Shown: piece after piece, positions 36,230-45,370 of the stretch
How the letters are laid out: the number at the start of each line of letters is the position of its first letter
Position numbering within the stretch: position 1 is the stretch's first letter
Source: Poriferisodalis sp965231925
GTDB taxonomy: Bacteria; Actinomycetota; Acidimicrobiia; Acidimicrobiales; Poriferisodalaceae
DNA length: 64,000 nt
NCBI GenBank assembly: GCA_965231925.1
Contig: OZ246894.1
Span: 2,666,001-2,730,000, forward strand
Direction of reading: 5' to 3'
Position numbers and translations under genes: made by a program
The notes under the pieces: generated by a model
Told to the model about the DNA's origin: nothing
The model's database searches: none
Seen by the model: only the letters and a program-made list of their open reading frames with translations

Positions 36230-36374
36230 GATTGCTCCTCGTGTTCTCGGGGCGGCTCCCCGATGCCATCTCCTCACCGAACCGCTGCGCGTCAATCGTC
36301 CTCTCTGTTCGCTGCGCGCGAGGCGGTTCTGCTGCCAGCAAGCTCAGCAGAGGGGTGTGACATCTCGCGCCGCC
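36230..36374 (-). promoter_or_regulatory. Leader/promoter region of module copy B, duplicated at copy A
   Basis: This non-coding leader matches 39812-39945 nearly base for base over stretches. Shared features read on the minus strand are a TTGACGC -35-like hexamer and the RBS context GAACACGAGGAGCAA. Read on the plus strand, both end in GGGTGTGACATC. TGTGACATCTCGCGCCGCC at 36356-36374 recurs with one change at 33326-33344, upstream of the DUF499 gene. Confidence 0.5.
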
Positions 36375-36524
36375 ACGCATTCCGGGCTTGGCGGCGCCGG
36401 CCGATGCTTGAGGTTGCGACATCCTCGTCCCGGCAATCACCCCGGCCGGTGGGGTCTTGCCGCCCGCTGTGCCGTGCGCGAAAACCGCTTGGCACCGCTG
36501 GGCGCACTTCCTACGGTCCGCGGC

Positions 36525-36770
36525 ATGGCGTCGAAGTTCGTTCGCGTGCGCATCCTGCCTTCAGCGCTCCGACACGGCATCGCCGAAGATGATGTCCTGC
36601 ATGCCTACCGCAACGCCACTTCCTCATGGCCGCTTCACGACGGCAGGGAAATACTGGTGGGTCCCCGGCATGACGCGCAGATGTGCGAGATCGGCGTCAG
36701 ATACGATGCCGATGAGGATGTCGATCTGATCTTCCACGCAATGAAGGCCCGCTCGAGGTTCCTAAGGTGA
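36525..36770 (+). CDS. Small toxin-like protein of a TA-like pair (copy 1)
   Basis: An 81-aa protein from ATG 36525. The pattern LRHGIAEDDVLHAYRNATSS, ILVGPRHDAQMCEIGV and a terminal IFHAMKARSRFL resembles a widespread actinobacterial family of small toxin-like proteins. These are usually followed by a small partner, as here: a gene starts four bases after the stop. A shortened paralogue lies at 58702-58887. Activity is unproven; the pairing is the main argument. Confidence 0.6.
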   Translation: MASKFVRVRILPSALRHGIAEDDVLHAYRNATSSWPLHDGREILVGPRHDAQMCEIGVRYDADEDVDLIFHAMKARSRFLR

Positions 36771-36774
36771 CCCC

Positions 36775-37056
36775 ATGGCGACTGATCTGCGCAACATGTC
36801 TATCGACGAGATGATCGCCAACTGCGATGAGATTGCCGACTATTTCGAATCCGCCGATCCCGGCGACGCGCCCGTTTACCCGGCAGCCGACTACTGGTTG
36901 AGGTGCACGCTGCAGCGAGCTGAGGTCACCGGGAAACTCGACCACGACCGCATCAGAGCGCTGATAGCCGACGCCCGCGCAGCAGGTTCGACTTGGGAAC
37001 GCATCGCCGAGCTGCTCGACACGACCACAGAAGCCGCCGCAGCGCAGTACGGCTAG
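36775..37056 (+). CDS. Small antitoxin-like partner (copy 1)
   Basis: A 93-aa acidic protein. Its second half, RALIADARAAGSTWERIAEL followed by LDTTTEAAAAQYG, looks like a helix-turn-helix of the kind that reads repeated codes (STWERIAELLDTT). The paralogue at 58878-59225 has the same block (GTSWERIGELLGTSADEAAQ), and a decayed copy lies at 57373-57690. It probably neutralises or regulates the upstream small protein. Confidence 0.6.
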   Translation: MATDLRNMSIDEMIANCDEIADYFESADPGDAPVYPAADYWLRCTLQRAEVTGKLDHDRIRALIADARAAGSTWERIAELLDTTTEAAAAQYG

Positions 37057-37269
37057 CGCCACACGTCATCGGCACGTCCGATTCAACCTCGGAATGGCAC
37101 CGTACGCCGCCGGTGCCGGGCTGATGCTGTGACCGGCGCTTGAAGTCGAGCCGGTGCCGGCCGGCTGGGATCGTGCATGCGGCGGGGTCGATCCCTTGGA
37201 GGCGGCGAAGCCGACTCTCGATCTTGCCGGTCGTGGCGAGCTGGTCGCGCACCTCAGTGGGCAGGAAAC
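37057..37269. other. Short intergenic region between convergent genes
   Basis: 213 bp between the antitoxin-like stop and the stop of RVTPKGTR copy A. I see no gene and no strong terminator hairpin. Confidence 0.4.
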
Positions 37270-38691
37270 TCACGATCCCGCAGCCCTGCTGCGCAGTTCC
37301 CTCAGCGATGCACGGGCAGACTCGAGGTTCTCTTGCAACAGTTCGTCGGGATCGCCACGGCGTTCTGCTGCGAACCGCAGCCAGCGGGGAAACGCCGAGT
37401 TGAGCGTCGCCAGCCACTCAGCGGATGGTTCGAATCCATCACCCACCCCATCGAAGCCCGTCCAGTCCCCACCGGTCTCGAGTCCGAAGTTCGGGAGCCA
37501 GTGCTCGATGAACATATGCACTTTCGGCGGAGTCCAACGCAGGCCGTCGGTGACACGACAGGTGCTGTTGAACATTCCGAGCGTGAACGCCAAGTCGCCG
37601 AGGTCGCTCGGTCGCTCCGAGGACGCGCGAGGCAGTCTGTTGAATTCCTTGGTGATCTCGACGGCCTCGCCCTCGAAACGGTACGAGCCACGCCGGAACA
37701 CCGTCGAAGCAGACGGCACCGCATGACGCGAGTGACCCGGGTCAGCTTCGGGCAGCAGCCGGATTCGCTGACCGACGAGCGGGCGGAGGGAAAGGTCGTC
37801 TTCGTCCGCATCCCATTCCCAGTCGTCATCGAACAGATCGGCTGCTTCCTCCTTGCTCCGCATCGAGGCGTCGTACTCGGAGATTCCGTGGTCGAGAATC
37901 GCACGAGCTTCGGCCAAGCTCAATTCCTCGATCACTTCCGTTCCGTCCGCCTCGCGCATCAGCCGCGCATTTGCTGATGTGACTGCGAATTGGTACGCCA
38001 TTCCCCAGAAATACGGATGAATGGACGACCAGATCTCATGTTCTGATCCATCGGGGCTGGCGTAGGTGACCACGATGGTCCAGTGGTCATCCCATACGTC
38101 TCGGAGCTTGCGGGCACGCACCGGCTCGGCCGCGCCGAGAGCGATGACCCACTCGGGGACGGCGATGCCCGATTCGATCAACTCGCCAAGCACGGTTCGC
38201 GCCTTGGACGTGACGGCAGTTTCGCCGTACACGGCGAGCGCTGCTACTGCGACTGCCGCTGCCTCACTGCGTTGCGACGAGGCGAACTCGAGTGCCTCGG
38301 CCTGCTGGGCCCCGTGGTCCGACCAGCTCGTCCTCGTGGAGGTGCCGACGCAGTCCGCGAGCACGGCCTCGGTTTCAAGCAACGAGTGCTCACCGCCGAA
38401 GCGCTTGATGCTCCTGTGCAGATCGTCCAAGTACGCACCGATCTCGACCGTGAGCGACCGGGGCGCCGACCCGTAGAACTCCCTCAATTCTTGAAGCAGC
38501 TCAGCGTTGCTACGGATGTCAGCGGCGTCGCTTCGGGTGCCAGTGTCGGCTTGCTTGCGGCCCGAGCGGTTATCTCCGCTTCGCGTGCCCTTGGGCGTGA
38601 CCCGGCGGCTGCCGCCACGCTGGGCGAGACGGTGGTCCTTCGGGCTGGGCTTGCCACTGTGTGCGCGTCTGCCCTTCCGATTGCTGGCCAA
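37270..38691 (-). CDS. Unrecognised RVTPKGTR-family protein, copy A
   Basis: 473 aa. TTG 38691 is preceded by GGAGG at five bases. The basic N-terminus contains RGGSRRVTPKGTRSGDN. The body follows copy B closely: VPEWVIALGAAEPVRARKL, then RDVWDDHWTIVVTYASPDGS; GLRWTPPKVHMFIEHWLPNF; and AFPRWLRFAAERRGDPDELL. An acidic stretch (DLFDDDWEWDADEDD) lies in the middle. It is preceded on the same strand by its coiled-coil partner at 38924-39811, 232 bp away. Function unknown. Confidence 0.7.
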   Translation of the reverse strand: MASNRKGRRAHSGKPSPKDHRLAQRGGSRRVTPKGTRSGDNRSGRKQADTGTRSDAADIRSNAELLQELREFYGSAPRSLTVEIGAYLDDLHRSIKRFGGEHSLLETEAVLADCVGTSTRTSWSDHGAQQAEALEFASSQRSEAAAVAVAALAVYGETAVTSKARTVLGELIESGIAVPEWVIALGAAEPVRARKLRDVWDDHWTIVVTYASPDGSEHEIWSSIHPYFWGMAYQFAVTSANARLMREADGTEVIEELSLAEARAILDHGISEYDASMRSKEEAADLFDDDWEWDADEDDLSLRPLVGQRIRLLPEADPGHSRHAVPSASTVFRRGSYRFEGEAVEITKEFNRLPRASSERPSDLGDLAFTLGMFNSTCRVTDGLRWTPPKVHMFIEHWLPNFGLETGGDWTGFDGVGDGFEPSAEWLATLNSAFPRWLRFAAERRGDPDELLQENLESARASLRELRSRAAGS

Positions 38692-38923
38692 GGTGACCTC
38701 CGGCGCCCAAGTTCCGGCATGGGAGGCTGGGGCGCCTCTGCATCTTGCGGGCGACGCCTACGATACGGGCCGCCTCGGTTCCCTGCGGGCACGGCTAGTG
38801 ACGATGCAAGCGTCTTTCTTGGGCGGCATCGCTGATCACGGAATCTGCGATGAAGTGAGCGGGTTCGGCTAACCAGTGAGTTGCACGCCGGGCCAATTGC
38901 CGAGGGAACGATGGCCGCCTGCG
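38692..38923. other. Gap between the two genes of module copy A
   Basis: 232 bp on the minus strand between the coiled-coil stop and the TTG start of RVTPKGTR copy A. It ends in a strong GGAGG site. Copy B has only 97 bp at the equivalent place, so an insertion or deletion separates the copies here. No gene is seen. Confidence 0.4.
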
Positions 38924-39811
38924 TCACTTCGGGTCTCTCGCGGTCGGCAGGTGCGGGCCGATGTAGCCGATGTGGATCTTTCCGGTCTTGCCCCGGGTGT
39001 CGTCGAGGAAATGCAGGCGAGGCGCGGATTCCCCTTGCGCAATCCTGATGTGCGCCAGCATCACGCGACTTCCCGAGAGGTCCAATGCCGGGTCGACCGG
39101 GAACCTTCTTTGGGAATCCATGACATAGCGCTGCTGCACATTCTGGGACTCGGACATGGCGACCCGATTGGCGCTGATCTGCACACCGGCGTGTCTGCCT
39201 TGGGCACACCACAGCTCGAAATCGCTTCCTCGCTCCGAGTCGATGGCGTAAGCACGCAACGCAGTAAGGGCCTCCATCACCTTGCGACCCCGCGATGCGC
39301 GCTTGTTGGCCTTGTCCAGCGTCGCGACGGCCGCTGTGGCCACCTCGTCCGGGATGCTCAGCGCATGCAGATTGGACAGCGCGAACTCGAGCGCTTGCTC
39401 GACACTGCTGACCTTGACCGGCCCAGACGCAGCAGATACCTGCGTGAGCGCCTGCACCGTGCGATTCTCGGCCTCGTTGATGCGCTCTGCGAAATCGGCG
39501 AGCTGGCTGCGTGCTCGGCCCAGTTCCCCGACTTTGGCCCTGAAGCGCCGAAGCCGGCTGCCGAGACGATCGTTGTCGCGCCGCTGCAACGCAAGCTCTT
39601 CTTCGAGCGCCTTGCATCGATCACGCACGCGGATGAACTCGTCCCAGTTCATCCGCGCCTCTTCGCTGGCCTCCTCGAATCGTTCGCGGAGCTTCCGATA
39701 ATCGTGGACATCGGCAGAATCCGCGCGTAGCGGCCGCGAGGGCCGGATCGATGGCACGACCCGGAAGCAGTTCGGGACAGCCTGTCGGCGAAGTTCTCGT
39801 TGCTGGCTCAT
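38924..39811 (-). CDS. Unrecognised coiled-coil protein with conserved PHLPTARDPK tail, copy A
   Basis: 295 aa from ATG 39811 with GAGGAG at six bases. The layout is as in copy B: N-terminal RRQAVPNCFRVVPSIRPSRP, a charged coiled coil (VRDRCKALEEELALQRRDND), a helical middle and the identical tail GKIHIGYIGPHLPTARDPK. The similarity to copy B is strongest in the leader and the C-terminal ~45 codons and weaker in the coiled coil. That pattern suggests the ends are functionally constrained. Confidence 0.7.
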   Translation of the reverse strand: MSQQRELRRQAVPNCFRVVPSIRPSRPLRADSADVHDYRKLRERFEEASEEARMNWDEFIRVRDRCKALEEELALQRRDNDRLGSRLRRFRAKVGELGRARSQLADFAERINEAENRTVQALTQVSAASGPVKVSSVEQALEFALSNLHALSIPDEVATAAVATLDKANKRASRGRKVMEALTALRAYAIDSERGSDFELWCAQGRHAGVQISANRVAMSESQNVQQRYVMDSQRRFPVDPALDLSGSRVMLAHIRIAQGESAPRLHFLDDTRGKTGKIHIGYIGPHLPTARDPK

Positions 39812-40177
39812 GGTTGCTCCTCGTGTTCTCGGGGTATCTCCCCGATGCCAACTTCTCACGGAACCGCCGTGCGTCAAGCATCCCCTCTGTTCGTAGCGTG
39901 CAATGTGGTTCCGCTGCCAGCAATCTCACCAGGGGGGTGTGACATCAATTGGGTCGTACTCCGCCCAACGCGCGTCGGTGCCGGGCCTTGACTTGGCTGT
40001 CAAGCGTCGTGCTGGGCCACTGCGGCAGGCACGCGGGATGACTGCGACGCGCCGACCGCGCTCTTCGTAGTCCGGTGGGGCGTCCCGCAGTCGAGAAGCC
40101 ACAGGCCGCTGTTTTCGCAGGTCAGCGAGCTGTATACAACCCCGATCAACTCTGCGACACGGCACTAGGATCGCGAA
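39812..40177. other. Divergent intergenic region of module copy A and the HNH gene
   Basis: 366 bp. Bases 39812-39945 are the duplicated leader shared with copy B (TTGACGC read on the minus strand; GGGGGGTGTGACATC on the plus strand). The rest, up to the GTG of the broken HNH gene at 40178, shows no gene. TATACAA near 40133-40139 could belong to a plus-strand promoter. Confidence 0.45.
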
Positions 40178-40388
40178 GTGCCTTCGCTGGCAGCGCTTCT
40201 GGAATTGAGCGATGAAGATGCACGCGGGCAGTGGGGACGCATCTTGCGGCGAGTCCACAGGCCGAGACAGGAGCCGTACAACTCCGTCGAGGTTGTCCTG
40301 TGCTGTGCTCTGTTCCGCGTCGTCGATCCTCATCGCTTCGGCGGGCGCAACATTCACTTGATTCCAGCTGAAGTCGCGCACCTGGCGG

Positions 40389-40396
40389 AGTTGTTC
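40389..40396. repeat. Left copy of 8-bp ISL3 target-site duplication
   Basis: AGTTGTTC directly precedes the left inverted repeat and recurs at 41810-41817 directly after the right one. 8 bp is the usual duplication length for ISL3 elements. Confidence 0.9.
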
Positions 40397-41809
40397 GGCT
40401 CTTCGCGCTTTAGCGTGGGGTGAGGGTGTCGAGCAGGGTCCAGTCGGGTTTGCCTGCATAGAGCAGGACTCGGATTCGGTAGTGGTCGAAGTTGGCGTTC
40501 CCGAACGAGACGCGTTTGATCAGTTTCGCGAGGTTGTTGGCTGCCTCGGTCGGCCCGTTGGTCACCCGTGAGCGGTGCCAGTTGGTGATCTGTTCCCGCC
40601 AGGTGCGAAGCGTGCGGCCGAGCTTGTTCAGCTCCGGCGAGAACGCGTCGTCTCGCAGGTCGCGGGACAGCTCGTCGAGCGCTTCGAGGGCGACCTCGTG
40701 GTCGCCGATGCGGTAGGTCATGCGCAGGGTCTCTTTGGCGTGCCAGGCGTCGCGGACCTCGCCGCGGGGGTCGCCGGCTGCGAGCAGTCCGCGCAGCTTC
40801 GCCTCGCCGCGTTCGGTGACGCGTTCGTGTGCCTTGAGCAGCAGCCGCCGTATCCGATACAGCGGGTCGTGTTTGGTGCCGCGTCCGCCGGTGGTCTCGT
40901 TGTGGACGCGTCTGCGCACGTCGTCGATGGTGTGGTTGGCGAGCTTGACGACATGGAACGGATCGGCGACCTGGATCGCTTTGGGCAGCGCGTCGCTGAA
41001 CGCCTTGCGGTACGGCCCCGACAGATCCATCACCCCCCAGGACACCTGCTGTCGCCATCTCGCGCTGCGCCCCTGGATCCAGCGCGTGGCCCCATCAGCG
41101 CTCTTACCAGCGACTATGTCGAGCAGCTTGCCTTTTCGGGCGTCCACGATGGTGGTGCCCCAGTGCTGCTCGCGGTACCGGCCGCGGCGGAACATCAAGA
41201 TCTCGTCCAAGCCGAGCGCGGTCACCCCGTCGATGCGCGAGGCGTCGGCTTCGAGCAGCGCTCGGCCCCACCGCTGCACCGCTGCCATCGCGGTGTGCCA
41301 GACCCAGCCCAACTCGGCCGCGATCTCTTTGATCGCCCGTCCCGCTCCAACGCGCCGTGTCGCCCAACGCGCAGCCCGGGCGGTCATGCGCCCCCTCGGC
41401 GGCGCGATGGCCGGCTCCTGATCGGTGAACGTGCGCACCGCACACGACCCGTCGGGGCACAGCCAGCGGCGCTTGCGCCACACCAGCCGCACCGGCCGCC
41501 CGAACGCCGCCAGATCAGCCAGACCCACCGGGCTTGCCCCGTGAGCCCACACCTTGCCGCCGCAGCCCCCACAGCACGGCCGCCCGGTCAACTCCACCAC
41601 AACTCTCAGCGGGCCGCCGCGCCGGGCACGCACATCGAGCACCGCGACGCCCGGACCCAGACCCACGATCACCGACAACGCACGCGTACAGTCAACAGCC
41701 ACAGGGATCCTCCCGGATCGGGGCTACAAAGCACCTCCGATTCTGGGGGATCCCTCCCTACCCAGCCCGGACCCTCACCGAGCTACCCCACGCGCAAACG
41801 CGAAGCGCC
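40397..41809 (-). mobile_element. ISL3-family insertion sequence, apparently complete
   Basis: A 1413-bp element. Left end GGCTCTTCGCGCTTTAGCGT and right end (reverse complement) GGCGCTTCGCGTTTGCGCGT form imperfect inverted repeats with the ISL3-like GGC.CTTCGCG start. It encodes a single intact transposase on the minus strand and is flanked by an 8-bp duplication. The clean duplication and intact reading frame point to a recent insertion. Confidence 0.92.
40410..41702 (-). CDS. ISL3-family transposase
   Basis: 430 aa from GTG 41702 with GGGAGG at seven bases. The N-terminus has a zinc-finger pair (CCGGCGGKVWAH, then WLCPDGSCAVRTF). The DDE-type catalytic residues sit in ALGLDEILMFRRGRY, VADPFHVVKLANH and VTNGPTEAANNLAKLIKR. 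The length is standard and there is no frameshift, so the element may be active. Confidence 0.93.
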   Translation of the reverse strand: MAVDCTRALSVIVGLGPGVAVLDVRARRGGPLRVVVELTGRPCCGGCGGKVWAHGASPVGLADLAAFGRPVRLVWRKRRWLCPDGSCAVRTFTDQEPAIAPPRGRMTARAARWATRRVGAGRAIKEIAAELGWVWHTAMAAVQRWGRALLEADASRIDGVTALGLDEILMFRRGRYREQHWGTTIVDARKGKLLDIVAGKSADGATRWIQGRSARWRQQVSWGVMDLSGPYRKAFSDALPKAIQVADPFHVVKLANHTIDDVRRRVHNETTGGRGTKHDPLYRIRRLLLKAHERVTERGEAKLRGLLAAGDPRGEVRDAWHAKETLRMTYRIGDHEVALEALDELSRDLRDDAFSPELNKLGRTLRTWREQITNWHRSRVTNGPTEAANNLAKLIKRVSFGNANFDHYRIRVLLYAGKPDWTLLDTLTPR

Positions 41810-41817
41810 AGTTGTTC
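41810..41817. repeat. Right copy of 8-bp ISL3 target-site duplication
   Basis: AGTTGTTC, identical to 40389-40396. The HNH reading frame resumes at 41818. Confidence 0.9.
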
Positions 41818-42773
41818 AAACGACCGACGCGATCAATCAACATCAAGATGCTGAATCTCGACAACTCACGTCCGAACGGTGCCGCTAGTGACGTGCCGTT
41901 CTACGACGCGATGGCTGAGAACCCAGCCCACTTCACCGCGCTCTACGAGTGCGTAGTGCGGGCGGCCAGACACATGGGCATCGGCCCCGATCGTCTGCCC
42001 GACTTCGTCGACCGGGACACGGCAGGTACCGCCTTGATGCTCGGCCAGGACAACTTGCCTCACGGTCCTCTGATGGAAGCAGTCGAGACGGCAGCGGCCC
42101 AGATCAGAGCGAGACAGTTGGCAGCAGATGACGCACAGACATTCCGCGTTGCAGAACAGAAGATCCGACTCGGGCAACATCGATTTGCAAGGAGCGTGCT
42201 CGAGAACTATGGACATCAGTGCGCATTTTGCGATTTCGCGCCCCGATCGCTGCCACGCAAGAAGCTCCTCATCGCATCCCACATCAAGCCCTGGGCGAAA
42301 TCCAACAACATTGAACGGCTCGACGCCGCAAACGGAATCGCCTCCTGCCCAATGCACGACGCCGCGTTCGACGTCGGCCTGATCACAGTCAACGGCGGCC
42401 TGCGAGTGCACCGAGCAGGGCCTTTGCAGCTCAGCTTGACAATTGACGCTGGTGTCGACCACAGCTTCGGCAAGACGTTGCGGTCGAGACTGCGATCGCC
42501 CCGCCGCGCTGCGCCCGACAGCGCCTACCTCGCCTGGCACCACAGACATGTGTACGCCGACACCCTGTGACCCGCGTTCTGCTCCCGATGCCTCACCATT
42601 CCCGAGACCCCTCCTCAGCGACTTGCCACCTACAAGTGCGATGAGCAGCTCAATTGGCAAGAACGAGTCCCCGAATCGAATTCGGCTTATGACCGCGCGC
42701 CTCGCCTCAGCCACTCTGATTGGTCAGTCCCGATGCGCGTCGCGGCCGAGCCAAGGCTGTGAGCCACGGCAAG

Positions 42774-43817
42774 CTCTATCGGTGGTTGCGAGTGAGTTGA
42801 GTGTAGATGTCGGCGGCTGATTGCCAGTTGTGGAGTCGGCGGGGCATCCAGTTGAGGTTGTCCTCGATGACTGACAGTCGCAGCGGACTGAGGTTCAGCG
42901 GTGTGCCTTTGGGCAGCCAGCGTCGCAGCAGCCCGTTGGTCTGCTCGTTGGTGCCGCGCTGCCATGGGCTGTGGGGGTCGCAGAAGAACACCTCGATGCC
43001 GAGCGCGGTTTCGATGTCGGCCCAGCGGGCCATCTCGCGGCCTTGGTCCCAGGTGAGGCTGCGCACCAGATGGGCGGGCTGGCGGGCCAACGCGGCGGTG
43101 ACCGCGGCGGCGACGTTGGGCGCTGTGTAGCCGTGGGGCAATGCGACGACCAGCGTGTGGCGGCTGACGCGCTCCACCAGGGTGGCCGCGGCGCTGCGGT
43201 TGGCTGCCCCGATGATCAGGTCGCCTTCCCAGTGGCCCGCCTCGTCTCGGTCTTCGGCGGCTGGGGGCCGCTCGCTCAAAGGCCGATAATCCCCCAGCGG
43301 GCTGGCTTTTTCGCGGTGGCGGCTGCGCGGACGGCGACGCCGGCGGCCCCTCGGCAGGTCGGCCCACGCGTCGGCGCCGAGCCCGCAGCCGCTGTACGCG
43401 GCCCGGTAGATCGTCTCCGCGCATACCCGCTGTCCCTCGCCGGCGAGATCGGCGCTGATCGCCTGCGGCGACCAGCGCTGGTTCATCCTGCGCTTCACCT
43501 GGGCGGCCAGCACCGGGTCCGCTTCGAGCTTGCATGCCCGGGGCCGCCGCGCCTGGCGGCTCGCGTCAGCGGTCGCTGACGCCGCGTCGTACACGGCCTT
43601 GGGGCCGCCGCAGCGGCCCAGCTCGCGATAGACCGTCGCCGGGTGCCGGCCCAGCACCACCGCGATGTCCTCAGCGGTCGCTCCCGCCGATCTCATCGCC
43701 TCAATCCGGGCGCGCTCGAACGCGCTCAGCCTCGCTGCCATACTGGACACCTCCACTGGTGGTTGCTGTGTTGAACAACCGGTCATCATGACCGATCACT
43801 CGCAACCACCGGTGGAG
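42774..43817 (-). mobile_element. IS30-family insertion sequence
   Basis: The core inverted repeat is a perfect 16 bp, CGGTGGTTGCGAGTGA (42780-42795, complement at 43796-43811). It extends imperfectly to about 42774 and 43817. One intact transposase lies inside, its stop falling in the left repeat. I see no target duplication. It is inserted in the 3' part of the receiver gene. Confidence 0.85.
42776..43741 (-). CDS. IS30-family transposase
   Basis: 321 aa from ATG 43741 with GGAGG about eight bases upstream; the frame is open to 43789. It has an N-terminal helix-turn-helix (LSAFERARIEAMRSAGATAE, then DIAVVLGRHPATVYREL) and an integrase core with Asp in AGHWEGDLIIGAANRSA, Asp in RSLTWDQGREMARW and Glu in WQRGTNEQTNGLLR. 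These are the DDE residues in typical IS30 contexts. Confidence 0.92.
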   Translation of the reverse strand: MAARLSAFERARIEAMRSAGATAEDIAVVLGRHPATVYRELGRCGGPKAVYDAASATADASRQARRPRACKLEADPVLAAQVKRRMNQRWSPQAISADLAGEGQRVCAETIYRAAYSGCGLGADAWADLPRGRRRRRPRSRHREKASPLGDYRPLSERPPAAEDRDEAGHWEGDLIIGAANRSAAATLVERVSRHTLVVALPHGYTAPNVAAAVTAALARQPAHLVRSLTWDQGREMARWADIETALGIEVFFCDPHSPWQRGTNEQTNGLLRRWLPKGTPLNLSPLRLSVIEDNLNWMPRRLHNWQSAADIYTQLTRNHR

Positions 43818-45370
43818 TCCGCCCACCTGTGCGGCCAGGTCAGGTCTCAGGCGAGTAACCACGCGATAGCAAGTGTCCTCCTCGTCGATGAAGTGCCAGT
43901 CCGGCGAACTGCCCTCAGCGACAACTGCACCAGCCTCGCGCGGCGCGAACCGCACCTGTTTCAGCTGATGCAGATCCGTGACGAACGAGATACCCGTGGG
44001 CGCACCATCAGGAGGGCGGATCATCGCATCGGGTGAGTCGCTGTCCACATGAACCGGAATGAGCGGAAAGTTCCGCGGGGCCTCCAACCGGACGCTGTCG
44101 CAGAGAGGTTGAACGCACAACCACAGCCCCTGTACCGCATCGCAACCCGCCTCGGGCGATTGCCGCGTCTTCGCTTCCCGTCGCAAAACAACGCCGAGTT
44201 CAAGCCGCGGCGGTGTTTCGCCCAGACCGACCGAATCCATCATGGAAGCGAGTCTGCGGTTCGAGTCCTCCGCCCCGGCGAGCGCGTCGGTCAATTCTGG
44301 GATCGCCCGCAGCATGGACCGCTCCGTCAGGCCGAGCTCACGGAACTCGCCCAGACCGTTTGCGATCGCCACGCGGGCTAATTCCTCGTCACTGAGTTTC
44401 TCTAACCGATTCAGTTCCTTAAGCGCCTTCGCTCGCTCATCTTCCTCCAACTCTTCATTTGGCTGAAGACTCGACAGCCGTTGTGTCAGCGGGCCGAGTT
44501 CTGTGGGAACGATCAGGTTTGAAAGCGAGTCTGACGAAGGATCGATGTGCCATAAATTGCCGACGCGCTCGTCATGCAGGACCTGTTCGAAGTCACTCGC
44601 CAGCAAGCGCACGAACTGAGTTGCCGCGTCGGCAGGCTCTGGAAGGAGCGCTCGGTGAATCAAGGCACCAGAGTCGAGGTCTGCACTGAAGGTCGCAAGA
44701 ATCCGTGGTGCCGATGCCCGCAGAGCGTTGATGCCGCTGAATGCGAACTCTGGCATCAAGCCCTTGAAAACCAACTTGAGGTCACTACAGATCATTCCCG
44801 GCAGATCTGCGTATCCACTCGGCTGGCGCCGGTCCTCGCCATCAGTCAGCCGCACTCCCGGCTTGCCAAACACGAGCACTACCGTGTTGCCGCGTCGGAG
44901 TGAGTACTCGTCTATGGCTTCGAATTGGGCGTCGTCTACGAGACGCTGCGCAACATCTCCGAGTCCGGGCATACCGGTAAATACCACGATGACAGTGAGC
45001 CGCTCGGTGCGTTCCGAGGCGATCGCATTGATCATTTCGAGAGTCACGGCGTCGCTGCCGTACAGCAGCCAATCGAATATCAGGAGATCCGCAATCCGAG
45101 CACCTCGCAACGCCTGACGCACCATGTCCGAAGCGCCCGCGGCCGGTTCAAGGACGCTGCACATCACTCCGGACGCGAAGAACGCACGGACCAGCTCGGC
45201 GGGATGCACCGGAGTTTCATCTGGCTCTGGAGGCTCGACGAGATCCGCCGTCGGTTCCTGCCCGTCGCCCTCCACCTGGTCATCGTCGAGCGGCTCAAGT
45301 GGCCCGTAGTCTGCATCCACGCGATCATCGATCAGCAGTGCCGTGCGGAAGTAATCACTAACAGCGCTCA

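Larger units (their letters stand above)
40178..42570 (+). pseudogene. HNH endonuclease gene interrupted by ISL3 element
   Basis: Exon-like parts 40178-40396 (73 codons from GTG) and 41818-42570 (251 codons) join exactly in frame when the IS and one copy of the 8-bp target duplication are removed, giving a 323-aa protein. The C-terminal part is an HNH_2-type nuclease: CAFC zinc pair, ASHIKPWAKSNNIERLDAAN with the catalytic His, then CPMHDAAFDVGLITVNGG. The N-terminal part (SLAALLELSDEDARGQWGRI) is not recognised. A similar layout occurs in restriction-type HNH proteins. The insertion should abolish the function. Confidence 0.85.

Noticed and set aside
39926..40459. Minus-strand open frame of 177 codons
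   Set aside because: It crosses the ISL3 left end and the start of the HNH gene and shows no recognisable sequence.
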